A DNA stretch of 64,000 nt from Mycobacterium rhizamassiliense (GCF_900157375.1 NZ_LT721901.1:2900315-2964314); one strand, 5' to 3'. Positions 16,175-26,041 are shown, numbered from the stretch's first letter. Program-made: numbers and translations. Notes: generated from the letters alone by a model not told the origin.

Positions 16175-17374
16175 ATGCCGCTTCAGGATGACCACCAGAT
16201 CGTGTCCGTTGACGACCATTTGGTCGAGCACCCACGGGTGTGGCAGGACCGGTTGCCGCAGAAGTACCTCGAACAGGGCCCGCGCATCGTTGACGAAAAC
16301 GGCATGCATCTGTGGCACTACGACGGGCAGGTCTTCCCGACCATCGGCCTGAACGCGGTCGCCGGCAAACCGCCGGAGGAGTGGGGCATGGATCCCGTCC
16401 GCTACGAAGACATGATTCCGGGCTGCTACGACCCGGTCGCCCGGGTCGCCGACATGGACCTCGATGGTGTGCAGTCGGCGTTGTGCTTCCCGTCGTTCCC
16501 CGGATTCGGCGGTGGCACGTTCCAGCGGGCCGACGACAAAGACCTGGCGCTGCTGTGCGTCAAGGCGTGGAACGACTTCTACATCGACGAGTGGTGCGCG
16601 GTGGCGCCCGAGCGCTACATCCCGCTGGCGATCCTGCCGACATGGGATATCGACGCGTGTGTAGCCGAGGCGGAGCGCGTCGCCGCCAAGGGTGCGCGCA
16701 CGATCTCGTTCCCGGACAGCCCGGTGCCGCTGGGTCTGCCGTCGTTCCACTCCGACCACTGGGACGGCTTGTGGCGGGTCTGCTCGGACACCAAGATGCC
16801 GGTGTCGCTGCACTTCGGGTCCGGCTCCTTCGTGCCGGGTTTCTCGTTCTCCACGATCAAGCCGGTCCCGGGTCAGATGGCGGTGCCCGACGCCCCCTTC
16901 GCGGTCGCGACGGCACTGTTCTCTACGAACCTGATGTGGTCCACGGTCGACCTGCTGTTCTCCGGCAAGCTGCAGCAGTTCCCGGATCTGCAGATCTCGC
17001 TCGCTGAGGGCGGCATCGGTTGGGTGCCTTACATCCTCGAGCGAACGGACTACGTGTGGGAGCGGCACCGCTACTACCAGAAGATCGATTTCGACACCCG
17101 TCCGTCGGAGCTGTTCCGCAAGCACTTCTGGGGCTGCTTCATCGACGACGAGCACGGCCTGAAGAACCGGCACAGCATCGGCATCGACCGGATCATGCTC
17201 GAGATCGACTTCCCGCACAGCGATTCGAACTGGCCGAACTCGCGCAAGCGGGCCGCCGAGGTCCTTGCAGACGTGCCCGATGACGAGTGCGGGCTGATCG
17301 TCGAGGAGAACGCTCGCCGGATGCTCAACTTCCCGCGGGTGACCGCGGGCGATCGGCAACTCGCCGGCGTTTAG
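16175..17374 (+). CDS. Amidohydrolase-2 family protein (paralogue of 35385-36677)
   Basis: A 399-residue metal-dependent hydrolase. Metal-ligand regions visible are SVDDHLVEHPRVW at the N-terminus, LHFGSGS in the middle and EIDFPHSDSNWP near residue 345; IGLNAVAGKPPEEWG and MIPGCYDP are shared almost word for word with the protein at 35.4 kb. The ATG at 16175 has AAGGAG 5 bases upstream and gives the same MPLQ start as the paralogue. Members of this family act on cyclic carboxylates or lactone-like intermediates; the substrate here is unknown. Its stop overlaps that of the convergent acyl-CoA dehydrogenase by 4 bp. Confidence 0.87.
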   Translation: MPLQDDHQIVSVDDHLVEHPRVWQDRLPQKYLEQGPRIVDENGMHLWHYDGQVFPTIGLNAVAGKPPEEWGMDPVRYEDMIPGCYDPVARVADMDLDGVQSALCFPSFPGFGGGTFQRADDKDLALLCVKAWNDFYIDEWCAVAPERYIPLAILPTWDIDACVAEAERVAAKGARTISFPDSPVPLGLPSFHSDHWDGLWRVCSDTKMPVSLHFGSGSFVPGFSFSTIKPVPGQMAVPDAPFAVATALFSTNLMWSTVDLLFSGKLQQFPDLQISLAEGGIGWVPYILERTDYVWERHRYYQKIDFDTRPSELFRKHFWGCFIDDEHGLKNRHSIGIDRIMLEIDFPHSDSNWPNSRKRAAEVLADVPDDECGLIVEENARRMLNFPRVTAGDRQLAGV

Positions 17375-18525
17375 AGCTTTCCGCGCGAGACCAGCTGCGC
17401 GGCAATGACGTTGCGCTGTATCTCGTTGGTCCCTTCGCCGACGATCATGAGCGGGGCGTCGCGGAAGTAGCGCTCGACGTCGTATTCGGTGGAGTAGCCG
17501 TAGCCGCCGTGAATTCGGACGGCGTTGAGGGCGATTTCCATGGCCGCCTCGGACGCGAACAGCTTGGCCATCCCGGCCTCCATGTCGCAGCGTTCGCCGC
17601 TGTCGTACATCTGCGCGGCGTAGCGGGTGAGTTGGCGTGCCGCAGTCAGTTTGGTGGCCATGTCGGCCAGGTAATTGCCCACTGATTGGTGCTTCCAGAT
17701 CGGCTGGCCGAAGCTCTCGCGCTCCTGCGCGTATTTCAGCGCGTCTTCGAGCGCTGCGCTCGCCACACCCAGCGCCCGCGATGCGACCTGAATGCGGCCC
17801 GTCTCAAGGCCTTTCATCATCTGCGCGAATCCTCGGCCCGGCTCGCCGCCGAGGACCGCCGACGCAGGCACGCGGCAGTCGTCGAATGACAGCTCGCAAC
17901 TCTCCACGCCTTTGTAGCCCAGCTTGGGGAGGTCCCGCGAGACTGTAAGGCCCTGACCGTGTTCGACCAAGACGATCGAAATGCCCGTATGGCGGGGCAC
18001 GGCTTGAGGATCGGTCTTGCACAGCAGCGCGATGAGGCCGGACCTGCGGGCGTTGCTGATCCAGGTCTTCGCACCGTTGATTACCAGCTGGTTGCCCTCG
18101 GCTCGTGCGGTGGTTGTCATCGCCTGCAGGTCCGAACCGCCGCCTGGTTCGGTGAGCGCCATCGTGGCCCGCATCTCCCCGCTCGCCATCCGCGGTAGAT
18201 ACTTCTGTCGCTGTTCGTCGTTGCCGTACAACGAAATCAGCTTCGCGACCACGGTGTGCCCGCCCATCGCGCCCGCCAGGCTCATCCAGCCGCGGGCCAG
18301 TTCCTCGGTCACCGCGACGTAGCAGGGCATCGACACCGGCGAGCCGCCGTATTCCTCAGGCACGGCAAGACCGAAAATCCCGATCCGCTTCATCTGCTCG
18401 ATCCACGCTTCCGGGTACGCGTTTGCATGCTCGACTTCGCGGACGGTGGGCTTGACGTCGCGGTCGATGAAGGTCCGCACCGTATCGACCAGCATGCTCT
18501 CTTCATCGTTGAGGGCGAATGTCAT
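17371..18525 (-). CDS. Acyl-CoA dehydrogenase (FadE-like)
   Basis: A 384-residue FAD-dependent homotetramer-type acyl-CoA dehydrogenase. It keeps the classic catalytic glutamate in VGEGTNEIQRNVIA near the C-terminus, the FAD-binding TEPGGGSDLQAM and TWISNA stretches, and IHGGYGYSTEYDVERYFRD. It would introduce a 2,3 double bond into an acyl-CoA. It stands alone on the minus strand, convergent with the amidohydrolase gene, with a 219-bp gap to the divergent ferredoxin gene. Confidence 0.93.
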   Translation of the reverse strand: MTFALNDEESMLVDTVRTFIDRDVKPTVREVEHANAYPEAWIEQMKRIGIFGLAVPEEYGGSPVSMPCYVAVTEELARGWMSLAGAMGGHTVVAKLISLYGNDEQRQKYLPRMASGEMRATMALTEPGGGSDLQAMTTTARAEGNQLVINGAKTWISNARRSGLIALLCKTDPQAVPRHTGISIVLVEHGQGLTVSRDLPKLGYKGVESCELSFDDCRVPASAVLGGEPGRGFAQMMKGLETGRIQVASRALGVASAALEDALKYAQERESFGQPIWKHQSVGNYLADMATKLTAARQLTRYAAQMYDSGERCDMEAGMAKLFASEAAMEIALNAVRIHGGYGYSTEYDVERYFRDAPLMIVGEGTNEIQRNVIAAQLVSRGKL

Positions 18526-18939
<414 letters not shown>

Positions 18940-18987
18940 TGGCAAGCTTGCCAATCGGGAGCAATCACCGACACACTGCTTACATAG

Positions 18988-19009
18988 TTAACCAAGTTGA
19001 CTTTGTGGA
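18988..19009 (+). promoter_or_regulatory. TTAAC-N3-GTTGA element before the double FadE
   Basis: TTAACCAAGTTGACTTTGTG starts 27 bases before the ATG at 19015. The first 13 bases are an inverted repeat with 3-bp spacer. The 22-base string matches 16 positions of the element before the minus-strand FadE at 23554 (TTTACTAGGTCAACTTTGTG), placed similarly close to the start. Confidence 0.45.
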
Positions 19010-19014
19010 GTGTC

Positions 19015-21315
19015 ATGCAAACACCTGATTGGCGTCCTCGGCTCGAGTTGCTACTCGCCGACTATCGACGTCAGCAGGCCGACGTCGCTCGGTCGGGCGA
19101 GAAGTCCGACCGCATCGAGGTGGCCCGTGCGTGGCATGCCCAGCTTGTCGACCACCGGTTGGCGGCGCCCGGGTGGCCCCGCGAAGTCGGTGGACTCAAC
19201 CTGTCGCTGGCCGATCAGCTGGACTACTACCGGATGACCACGGAAGCAGGGGCGCCCCCGCATCCGTGTCCGTTGTCGTTCATCCTCGCCCCGACGCTCA
19301 TCGCGCACGGCACCCGGGAGCAGAAGGATCGTTTCCTCACCCCGCTGCTGCGCGCGGATGAGTTCTGGTGTCAAGGGTTTTCCGAACCGGGGGCAGGCAG
19401 CGACCTGTCGTCATTGTCCACCCGCGCGGTCCGCGACGGCGACGTGTACCGGGTGACGGGCCAGAAGGTGTGGACCACGATGGCCGACCGCGCCGACTGG
19501 ATGTTCGCGCTGGTTCGGACGAGCTCCGGTGCGAAGCCATCCGACGGCATTACCTACCTGCTGATCCCGATGAAAAGCCCCGGGATCACCGTGCGTCCAC
19601 TGCGCGACATCAGCGGCGCGGCGCACTTCGCCGAGGTCTTCCTCGACGATGTCGCGGTGCCCGTCGAGAATGTGGTCGGCGATGAGGGCGCGGGGTGGTC
19701 GATCATGCGCACGTCGCTGGGCCACGAGCGGGCCACCGCTTTTCTGGCCGACGAATTCAAGTACCGTCGCACGGCCGACCGGGTGATCGATCTCGTCGTG
19801 GCGCAAGGGCTCGGCGACGACCCACTGGTCCGCCAGGACGTCGCTCGGCTGGAATCCGGCGTCCGCACCATCGCCGCCAACAGCGCCCGCGCGCTGGCCG
19901 CCGTGTTGCGCGGCGAGGATCCCGGCGGTGTGGCGTCGGTTAACCGATTGGTGAAGTCGGAGTTCGAGCAGCACATGCATGCACTTGCCCTGCGCGCGGC
20001 CGGTCCCCATGCGGCGCTGGGCAGCCGCGCACCCGACGCCGTGGACAACGGGCGCTGGACGTTTGGCTATCTGATGAGCCGGGCGACCACGATCGGCGCG
20101 GGAACCGCGGAGATCCAACGCAATACCATCGCCGAGAGTGTGCTCGGGCTGCCGTCGCACCGTGGCGAGGTCACCCGGGCGGCCGCTGTCACGCCCGGCA
20201 CCCCGCTGGCCGTGCCCGAGGAAGACGAACGCGAGCTGCGCGGGGTACTGGCGGCGACACTGCAGGCCAAGGTGGACGTATCGGCATTGCTCGACCGCAA
20301 GCGTCCCGTCGATGCGGCCGAGCCCGAAGTGTGGTCGGCGCTCGTCGAATTCGGCCTACCGGGTCTTGCCGTCGACGAAGCCCTGGGCGGCGCCGGAGCC
20401 CGACCACGCTTGCTGTACGCCGCCGTCGAAGAGGCCGCCAAGGCCTTGGCTCCGGCACCCCTCGTCCCGACGGCGATCGCGCTCGACGTCGCGTTGCATT
20501 GCGGCGCAAAGGCTTTGGTCCAGCGAATCACGGGCGGCGCAACGGCGGCGTTCGCTGTGCCCGTCAATGACAGCGGCTGGGTGACCAGCGGCCCTGGGCT
20601 GCCCGAGTGGGACGGAGCCGGACTCTGCGGCCGGGTCCCGATCGTGGCGGGAGCACCACACGCCGAGGTGCTGGTGGTATTGGCGCGCGTCGCAGCCGGG
20701 GCCGGTGAAGTGTTGGTGGCCGTCGACGCGTCCGCCGACGGCGTGGAGGTAGCGGCCCATCAGCCACTCGACCTCACGGGCACGATCGGTGCGGTGAGCT
20801 TCAGCGGGGCGGCGGGTGAGGTGCTCGCTGACGGAACCGATGTGCCTCGGGTGTTGGACGTGGCGCGCCGCCGGGCGGCCCTGGCCGTGGCTGCGGACTC
20901 GATCGGTGTGGGCTCGCGCGCTTTGGCGATGGCCGCCGACTGGGCACGCGAGCGGCATCAGTTCGGCCGCCCCATCGGGAGCTTCCAGGCCGTGTCGCAC
21001 CGGTGCGCCGACATGCTGGTCGCGCTCGAGGGTGCCCGCAGCCAGGTCCTCGAGGCCGCCGAGGCCGACCTCGAGAAGTCAGGCTACCTAGCGGATTTGG
21101 CCGCCGCGGCCGCACTCGATGCCGGTGTCACCGCCACCGAGGGTGCGTTGCAGATCCACGGCGGCATCGGCTTCACCTGGGAGCACCCGATCCACTTGCT
21201 GCTGCGTCGCGCCCAGTCCAACTCCGTGTTGGTCGGCCGCGCCGACGCCCTGCGGGACCGGGCGGCCGGCGAATTGTTGGCGCCGTATCGAGAACGGCAC
21301 TCCGAACGGCGCTGA
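19015..21315 (+). CDS. Single-chain double acyl-CoA dehydrogenase (FadE34-like fusion)
   Basis: A 766-residue protein made of two acyl-CoA dehydrogenase units. Unit 1 (about 1-390) has the FAD-contacting SEPGAGSDLSSL and KVWTTMAD and ends GAGTAEIQRNTIAESVLG (about 361). Unit 2 (about 405-766) has the KREQFG-like RHQFGRPIGSFQAV and IHGGIGFTWEHPIHL (about 714) but no usual FAD-binding N-terminal motif. This matches the architecture of FadE34 in cholesterol degradation, where alpha and beta chains of an alpha2-beta2 enzyme are fused. ATG 19015 has GTGGAG upstream. The next gene, another FadE, starts 37 bp downstream. Confidence 0.9.
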   Translation: MQTPDWRPRLELLLADYRRQQADVARSGEKSDRIEVARAWHAQLVDHRLAAPGWPREVGGLNLSLADQLDYYRMTTEAGAPPHPCPLSFILAPTLIAHGTREQKDRFLTPLLRADEFWCQGFSEPGAGSDLSSLSTRAVRDGDVYRVTGQKVWTTMADRADWMFALVRTSSGAKPSDGITYLLIPMKSPGITVRPLRDISGAAHFAEVFLDDVAVPVENVVGDEGAGWSIMRTSLGHERATAFLADEFKYRRTADRVIDLVVAQGLGDDPLVRQDVARLESGVRTIAANSARALAAVLRGEDPGGVASVNRLVKSEFEQHMHALALRAAGPHAALGSRAPDAVDNGRWTFGYLMSRATTIGAGTAEIQRNTIAESVLGLPSHRGEVTRAAAVTPGTPLAVPEEDERELRGVLAATLQAKVDVSALLDRKRPVDAAEPEVWSALVEFGLPGLAVDEALGGAGARPRLLYAAVEEAAKALAPAPLVPTAIALDVALHCGAKALVQRITGGATAAFAVPVNDSGWVTSGPGLPEWDGAGLCGRVPIVAGAPHAEVLVVLARVAAGAGEVLVAVDASADGVEVAAHQPLDLTGTIGAVSFSGAAGEVLADGTDVPRVLDVARRRAALAVAADSIGVGSRALAMAADWARERHQFGRPIGSFQAVSHRCADMLVALEGARSQVLEAAEADLEKSGYLADLAAAAALDAGVTATEGALQIHGGIGFTWEHPIHLLLRRAQSNSVLVGRADALRDRAAGELLAPYRERHSERR

Positions 21316-21352
21316 GTCACTGCGACTTTCGTACCGAACAGAAAGACGAAAC

Positions 21353-22543
21353 GTGGAATACGGAATGAGTCCCGAACTGGAGGCCTTTCGCGCCGAGGTG
21401 CGGGCTTTCATTGCGGAGCATGCACCGCCCATACCTCCGCGCGCGGGCGTGCGCAGCGCCGAGAACGAAGCCGAACTCAAGGCGCTTCAGGATTGGACGG
21501 CGTGCCTGTTCGAAGCCGGCTATGTCGGCGCCGACTGGCCCGTGGAGTTCGGCGGCCGTGACGACCGTTCCGCTGAACACGCCATCGTGGTGGGCGAGGA
21601 GTTGGCCCGGGCCGCGGTGCCGGGCGTGCCGAGCGGCAACGCGCTGGCATCGCATGCGCTGATCCACTACGGCACCGATGACCAGCGCCGCAGGCATCTT
21701 CCCGAGATCCGTGCGGGTCGACAGCTGTGGTGCCAATTGTTCAGCGAGCCCGGTGCAGGAAGCGACCTGGCGTCGCTGCGCACCCGCGCTGTGCTCGACG
21801 GTGATACCTACACCGTCAACGGGCAGAAGGTGTGGACCACCGACGGACACTGGGCCGACTACGGATATCTGTTGGCGCGCACCGATTCCGACGCCCCCAA
21901 GCACAAGGGCATCAGTGCGTTCATCCTCGACATGTCCAGCCCGGGAATCACGGTGCGCCCGCTGCGCGAGCTGACCGGCACCTCGGACTTCAACGAGGTC
22001 TTCTTCGATTCCGTCGGGGTGCCGGCCGAGGCGATGATCGGACAACCAGGGCAGGGCTGGGCGATCGCAAACGCCACGTTGGGGCATGAACGCACCAGCG
22101 TGGGCGCCGCGGTCGTCAAGTTGAGGCTGGCCATTGACGCACTGGTGCAACTCGCCTCGCGGCTTACCGTCGACGGTCGCCCCGCGATCGACAACGACCG
22201 GGTCCGTGACCGGATCGGTGAGTTCAGCGCCGAGGTGGAGGCGCTGTCGGCGTTGACGTACGCCAACCTCACTCGTTGGCTGCGTGGCACCGAGCGCATG
22301 CACGACGGCGCGATGGCCAAGCTGATGTTCAGCGAGCTGAACCTGGAGATGGCGCGCTTCGCAGTCGAACTCGGCGGCGAGGCAGGCGTTCTGGTGGAGG
22401 GCGATCCGGACGTCCTCGATGGCGGCCGCTGGCAGGACGAGTGGCTGTACGCCAGGGCCTACACGATTGCCGGTGGTAGTTCGGAGATCATGCGCAACCT
22501 GATCGCCGAGCGGGGCCTGGCGCTGCCGCGGGATCGGCGTTGA
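21353..22543 (+). CDS. Acyl-CoA dehydrogenase, alpha2-beta2 type
   Basis: A 396-residue acyl-CoA dehydrogenase of the branch that works as heteromers in steroid catabolism. It has FSEPGAGSDLASL, KVWTTDG and AYTIAGGSSEIMRNLIAERGL; GGS replaces the EGT that carries the classic catalytic glutamate, as in FadE26/28-type subunits. The GTG at 21353 (MEYGMSPELEAF) is preferred for the family-like start; an in-frame ATG lies 12 bases later. A beta-type partner may be the protein at 22547, which is unexpectedly on the opposite strand. Confidence 0.9.
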   Translation: MEYGMSPELEAFRAEVRAFIAEHAPPIPPRAGVRSAENEAELKALQDWTACLFEAGYVGADWPVEFGGRDDRSAEHAIVVGEELARAAVPGVPSGNALASHALIHYGTDDQRRRHLPEIRAGRQLWCQLFSEPGAGSDLASLRTRAVLDGDTYTVNGQKVWTTDGHWADYGYLLARTDSDAPKHKGISAFILDMSSPGITVRPLRELTGTSDFNEVFFDSVGVPAEAMIGQPGQGWAIANATLGHERTSVGAAVVKLRLAIDALVQLASRLTVDGRPAIDNDRVRDRIGEFSAEVEALSALTYANLTRWLRGTERMHDGAMAKLMFSELNLEMARFAVELGGEAGVLVEGDPDVLDGGRWQDEWLYARAYTIAGGSSEIMRNLIAERGLALPRDRR

Positions 22544-22546
22544 ATG

Positions 22547-23554
22547 TCAGACCGTGAGAAGCGCCGCGCGGTGCTCGGCGACGCTCCCGTTGAAGGCCTC
22601 GTCGACCTTGATCCGGCGCAGGAACAGGTGCAGATCGTGATCCCAGGTGAAGCCGATGCCACCGTGCACCTGCAGCGCTGTTCCGGCCACCTTGGCGGCA
22701 GCGGACTTCGCGTACGCCGCCGCGGCGGACGCGGCCCGGGACCGGGCGGCGGTCGAAGCGGTGTCCAGCGCGAGCGCCGCGGCCCACAGCGTGGCCCGGC
22801 CGGCCTCCACCGCGACGGCCATGTCGGCGCAGTGATGCTTGACGGCCTGAAACGAGCCGATCGGCGCGCCGAACTGCTCCCGCTGCTTGGCGTACGACAC
22901 CGTCATGTCGAGCAGTCGGGCCGCCGCGCCCAACGCGTCGAATGCCCGGTGCACCGCCAAAGCGTCGCGCAGCAGGGCCAGCGTGCCAGCGGGCAACCGC
23001 GTCCAGTCGGCGACCGTCGCGTCGAGGACCACTCGTGCCCACGACCGGCTCAGGTCGAGCGTCGAAATCCGCGACAGCGTCGGGGCATCGAGCACCGCCA
23101 GGTACTCGCGGTCGTCCGCTTGGCCTGCGACCGCGATGGAGTCCATATCGGCGGCCATCGGCACCGGACGGGTGACGCCCGCCAGCCGCAGCGCATCGCC
23201 ATCAAGGCTGGCGTCGGGACCAAGCGCCAATCCGGTCAGTTCGCCGTCTTCGGCGGGCGAGTCGACGTGGTCGAGCAGCCACGCCGCGATGTTCAGATCC
23301 GCCACCGGAAGCGAGCTCATCGCGTATCCGTGCTCCTCGGTGACGACGGCGAGATCCACATGGGTGCCGCCCATTTCGTGCGTCAGCAGCTGCAGCAGGC
23401 CCGATTGCGCCGCACGCGCGACCGCCGCGGGATCGACGGTCACCGCGGCCGAGTCCAGCGTCGCGCGGACCCTGGCGATGGGGTCGTTTTTGGTGAGCCA
23501 CGCCCGCTCCGCCGCGGCGAGTTGATCCTGTTCGTCCGTCAAGCCGAAGTCCAT
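22547..23554 (-). CDS. Acyl-CoA dehydrogenase, small beta-type subunit
   Basis: A 335-residue dehydrogenase-family protein, shorter than catalytic FadEs and missing their FAD-loop motif and C-terminal EGT/GGT segment. It ends HGGIGFTWDHDLHLFLRRIK, like unit 2 of the double FadE and the protein at 60.99 kb. Such chains pair with a catalytic subunit (FadE27/29 type). It is convergent with the FadE at 21353, separated by 3 bp, so co-expression would need a shared regulator rather than an operon. GAAAGGCG precedes the ATG. Confidence 0.85.
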   Translation of the reverse strand: MDFGLTDEQDQLAAAERAWLTKNDPIARVRATLDSAAVTVDPAAVARAAQSGLLQLLTHEMGGTHVDLAVVTEEHGYAMSSLPVADLNIAAWLLDHVDSPAEDGELTGLALGPDASLDGDALRLAGVTRPVPMAADMDSIAVAGQADDREYLAVLDAPTLSRISTLDLSRSWARVVLDATVADWTRLPAGTLALLRDALAVHRAFDALGAAARLLDMTVSYAKQREQFGAPIGSFQAVKHHCADMAVAVEAGRATLWAAALALDTASTAARSRAASAAAAYAKSAAAKVAGTALQVHGGIGFTWDHDLHLFLRRIKVDEAFNGSVAEHRAALLTV

Positions 23555-23564
23555 CGCAAACGCC

Positions 23565-23587
23565 TTTCACAAAGTTGACCTAGTAAA
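23565..23587 (-). promoter_or_regulatory. TTTAC-N3-GTCAA element before the beta-type FadE
   Basis: Read on the minus strand, TTTACTAGGTCAACTTTGTG ends about 14 bases before the ATG at 23554. It aligns with the element at 18988 (16 of 22 positions). On the plus strand its core ACCTAGTAA is identical to the core of the site at 32533. Confidence 0.45.
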
Positions 23588-23648
23588 CCATGTCCACTAG
23601 TTTCAGGAGAACGGCCATCCGCCGCGGAAGTCGATCCGGAAAGTCACG

Positions 23649-25166
23649 ATGACGAGCATTCACGATGCGCTGGGACGGCTCTGGGGCGCTAACGACGGCG
23701 ACCGCATGCTGGAGCGCGACGGACACTGGACGTCTTGGGGTTCCGTTCGGTCACTCACCGAACGGATCGACCGGGAACTGACCGTGGCCGGGTGTCAGAC
23801 CGGTGGCCGAGTCGCCGTCGTGCTCTCCAATCGCTTGGAGTCTGTCGCGGCGCTCATCGCGATCTTCCGGGGCGGACGCACGTTGGTGACCATCAGCCCG
23901 CTGCAGCCGCCGGACCGGCTGAGCGACGACCTCGCGGCGTCCGCCGCTCCCTTCGTCCTTGCGCCGGCCGCGTTGTGGTCCGACGAGGTATTCAACCGCG
24001 CCGTCGCCGATCTCGGGGCGACCGGCTGGAGGCTCGACGATGGCGAACTCGATCTGCAGGTACGGGGCACGACGGAAGCGGTGAGCGGCGATCCCGCGGT
24101 AGCCATCGAGATGCTGACGTCGGGCACGACGGGTGCCCCGAAGCGCATCCCGCTGACCCGCACGCAGCTCGAGGCTTCCCTGGCTTCGGCGTTGCGGCAC
24201 AACGATCGTCCGGACGTCAGAACCAAGCCGCCGCTGACCGGAACGGTCGGCCTGGTGACGTTGCCGATCGTGCACATCGGCGGGCTGTGGTCGTTGTTGC
24301 AGTCGCTGGTCGCGAGCCGTCCGATCGCGATGCTCGATCGATTCACGCTGCAGGGCTGGCACCGCGCGGTGAAGCAGTACCGGCCCGCGGTGGCCGGACT
24401 GCCCCCGGCGGCGATGCGATCGGTGCTCGACTCCGATATCCCGCGAGAGGATTTGGCGAGCATCCGTGCGATCAATGCGGGTACCAGCCCCGTCGACCCC
24501 GCGTTGGTCGATGCGTTCTTCGAGCGGTACGGCATTCCGATCCTCGTCGTCTACGGCGCGACCGAGTTCTCCGGCGCCGTGGCCGGGTGGACGGTGAGCG
24601 ACTTTCACGCGCGGTGGGGCGACAAGAAGGGCAGTGTCGGACGTGCCTTTCCCGGCGTGCGATTGCAGATCGTCGGCGAGGACGGCGCGGTCCTCGGCGT
24701 CAATGAGAGAGGCAGGCTGCAAGTCGCCACGCTGCAGGCCGGCCGAGCCGGAGGCTGGGTCACAACCAGTGACCTGGCACATCTCGACGCCGATGGTTTC
24801 CTCTACATCGACGGCCGCGCGGACGATGTGATCGTGCGCGGCGGCTTCAAGGTGTCCCCGGAGACCGTCGTCCGCGCGCTGCGTGCGCACCCGGCGGTGG
24901 CAGATGCCGCCGTCGCACCCATGCCGGATCAGCGGTTGGGCCAGATTCCCGTTGCCGCAGTCGAATTGATGCCCGGGGCGGCCACCGATGGCGAGGCACT
25001 CCGGGAACATTGCCGGACCACGCTGACGCCCTACGAGGTGCCGGCCCGCATCTTCGTCGTCGATGCGCTTCCCCGCGGGGCTGCGCTCAAGGTCGACCGC
25101 CGCCGTCTGATCGCAATGCTCGAGGACCTTGAAGTCCCGGCTGAAACTCTAGCAACGCCAACCTGA
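23649..25166 (+). CDS. Acyl-CoA synthetase-like adenylating enzyme
   Basis: A 505-residue class I adenylate-forming enzyme. P-loop LTSGTTGAPKRIPLT at about 158, YGATEFSG near 300, DGRADDVIVRGGFKVSPE near 395 and a lysine in GAALKVDRRRL at the C-terminus. The LKVDRRR ending is less typical than GK(L/I)xRR, so the CoA-ligase call is a little weaker than for its paralogues. Starts 94 bp from the divergent FadE and is followed after 15 bp by the SDR, opening a seven-gene plus-strand run to 31.7 kb. Confidence 0.88.
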   Translation: MTSIHDALGRLWGANDGDRMLERDGHWTSWGSVRSLTERIDRELTVAGCQTGGRVAVVLSNRLESVAALIAIFRGGRTLVTISPLQPPDRLSDDLAASAAPFVLAPAALWSDEVFNRAVADLGATGWRLDDGELDLQVRGTTEAVSGDPAVAIEMLTSGTTGAPKRIPLTRTQLEASLASALRHNDRPDVRTKPPLTGTVGLVTLPIVHIGGLWSLLQSLVASRPIAMLDRFTLQGWHRAVKQYRPAVAGLPPAAMRSVLDSDIPREDLASIRAINAGTSPVDPALVDAFFERYGIPILVVYGATEFSGAVAGWTVSDFHARWGDKKGSVGRAFPGVRLQIVGEDGAVLGVNERGRLQVATLQAGRAGGWVTTSDLAHLDADGFLYIDGRADDVIVRGGFKVSPETVVRALRAHPAVADAAVAPMPDQRLGQIPVAAVELMPGAATDGEALREHCRTTLTPYEVPARIFVVDALPRGAALKVDRRRLIAMLEDLEVPAETLATPT

Positions 25167-25181
25167 TTAGAAAGAGAAATC

Positions 25182-26033
25182 ATGGGTCGAGTAGAGGACA
25201 AAGTTGTTCTGATCACTGGCGGCGCCCGCGGTCAGGGCCGCAGCCACGCCGTCAAGCTGGCCGAGGAGGGTGCTGACGTCATCCTCTTCGACATCTGTCA
25301 CGACATCGAGACCAACGAGTACGCGCTGGCGACATCGCGTGATCTCGAAGAAGCCGGTCTGGAGGTCGAGAAGACGGGCCGCAAGGCCTACACCGCCGAG
25401 GTCGACGTCCGGGACCGGGCGGCGGTGAGCCGCGAACTCGCCAACGCGGTAGCCGAATTCGGCAAACTCGACGTGGTGGTCGCCAATGCCCGCATCTGTC
25501 CGTTGGGTGCCAATCTGCCGGTTCAGGCCTTCGCCGATGCCTTCGACGTCGACTTCGTCGGTGTCGTGAACACCGTCCACGCCGCGCTGCCATACCTGAC
25601 ATCCGGCGCGTCGATCATCACCACCGGGTCGGTTGCCGGCCTCATCGCGGCCGCACAGCCACCTGGGGCGGGAGGCCCCGAGGGGCCGGGCGGCGCGGGC
25701 TACAGCTACGCCAAGCAGCTGGTGGATTCCTACACCTTGCAGCTCGCCGCGCAGCTGGCGCCAAAATCTATCCGCGCCAACGTCGTTCACCCCACGAACG
25801 TGAACACGTCCATGCTCAACAGTGCGCCGATGTACCGGCAGTTCCGACCGGACCTCGAGGAGCCGGCCCGCGACGACGCCCTGCTGGCGTTCCCCGCCAT
25901 GCAGGCGATGCCCATCCCCTACGTCGAAGCTTCGGACATCTCGAATGCGGTCTGCTTCCTGGCCTCGGACGAGTCCCGGTATGTGACGGGCCTGCAGTTC
26001 AAGGTCGACGCCGGCGCCATGCTGAAGTTCTAG
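25182..26033 (+). CDS. Mycofactocin-coupled SDR-family oxidoreductase
   Basis: A 283-residue short-chain dehydrogenase. TGGARGQGRSH (12-22) is the cofactor loop characteristic of the SDRs with non-exchangeable nicotinamide that depend on mycofactocin, and the insert after strand 2 (about 40-70) fits that subfamily. Catalytic Ser about 150 (TTGSVAG) and YSYAK (Tyr 176, Lys 178) are present. The usual NAGI reads NARI (102-105), unusual because that glycine packs near the cofactor. It would oxidise an alcohol to a ketone or aldehyde. Eight bases separate it from the MaoC-type gene. Confidence 0.88.
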   Translation: MGRVEDKVVLITGGARGQGRSHAVKLAEEGADVILFDICHDIETNEYALATSRDLEEAGLEVEKTGRKAYTAEVDVRDRAAVSRELANAVAEFGKLDVVVANARICPLGANLPVQAFADAFDVDFVGVVNTVHAALPYLTSGASIITTGSVAGLIAAAQPPGAGGPEGPGGAGYSYAKQLVDSYTLQLAAQLAPKSIRANVVHPTNVNTSMLNSAPMYRQFRPDLEEPARDDALLAFPAMQAMPIPYVEASDISNAVCFLASDESRYVTGLQFKVDAGAMLKF

Positions 26034-26041
26034 GAGGATCG

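Noticed and set aside
18988..19000. KstR or KstR2 binding site.
   Set aside because: KstR needs AAC-N2-GTT; here the spacer is 3 bp. The KstR2 pattern (CAAG...CTTG) is not matched. A different regulator is more likely.
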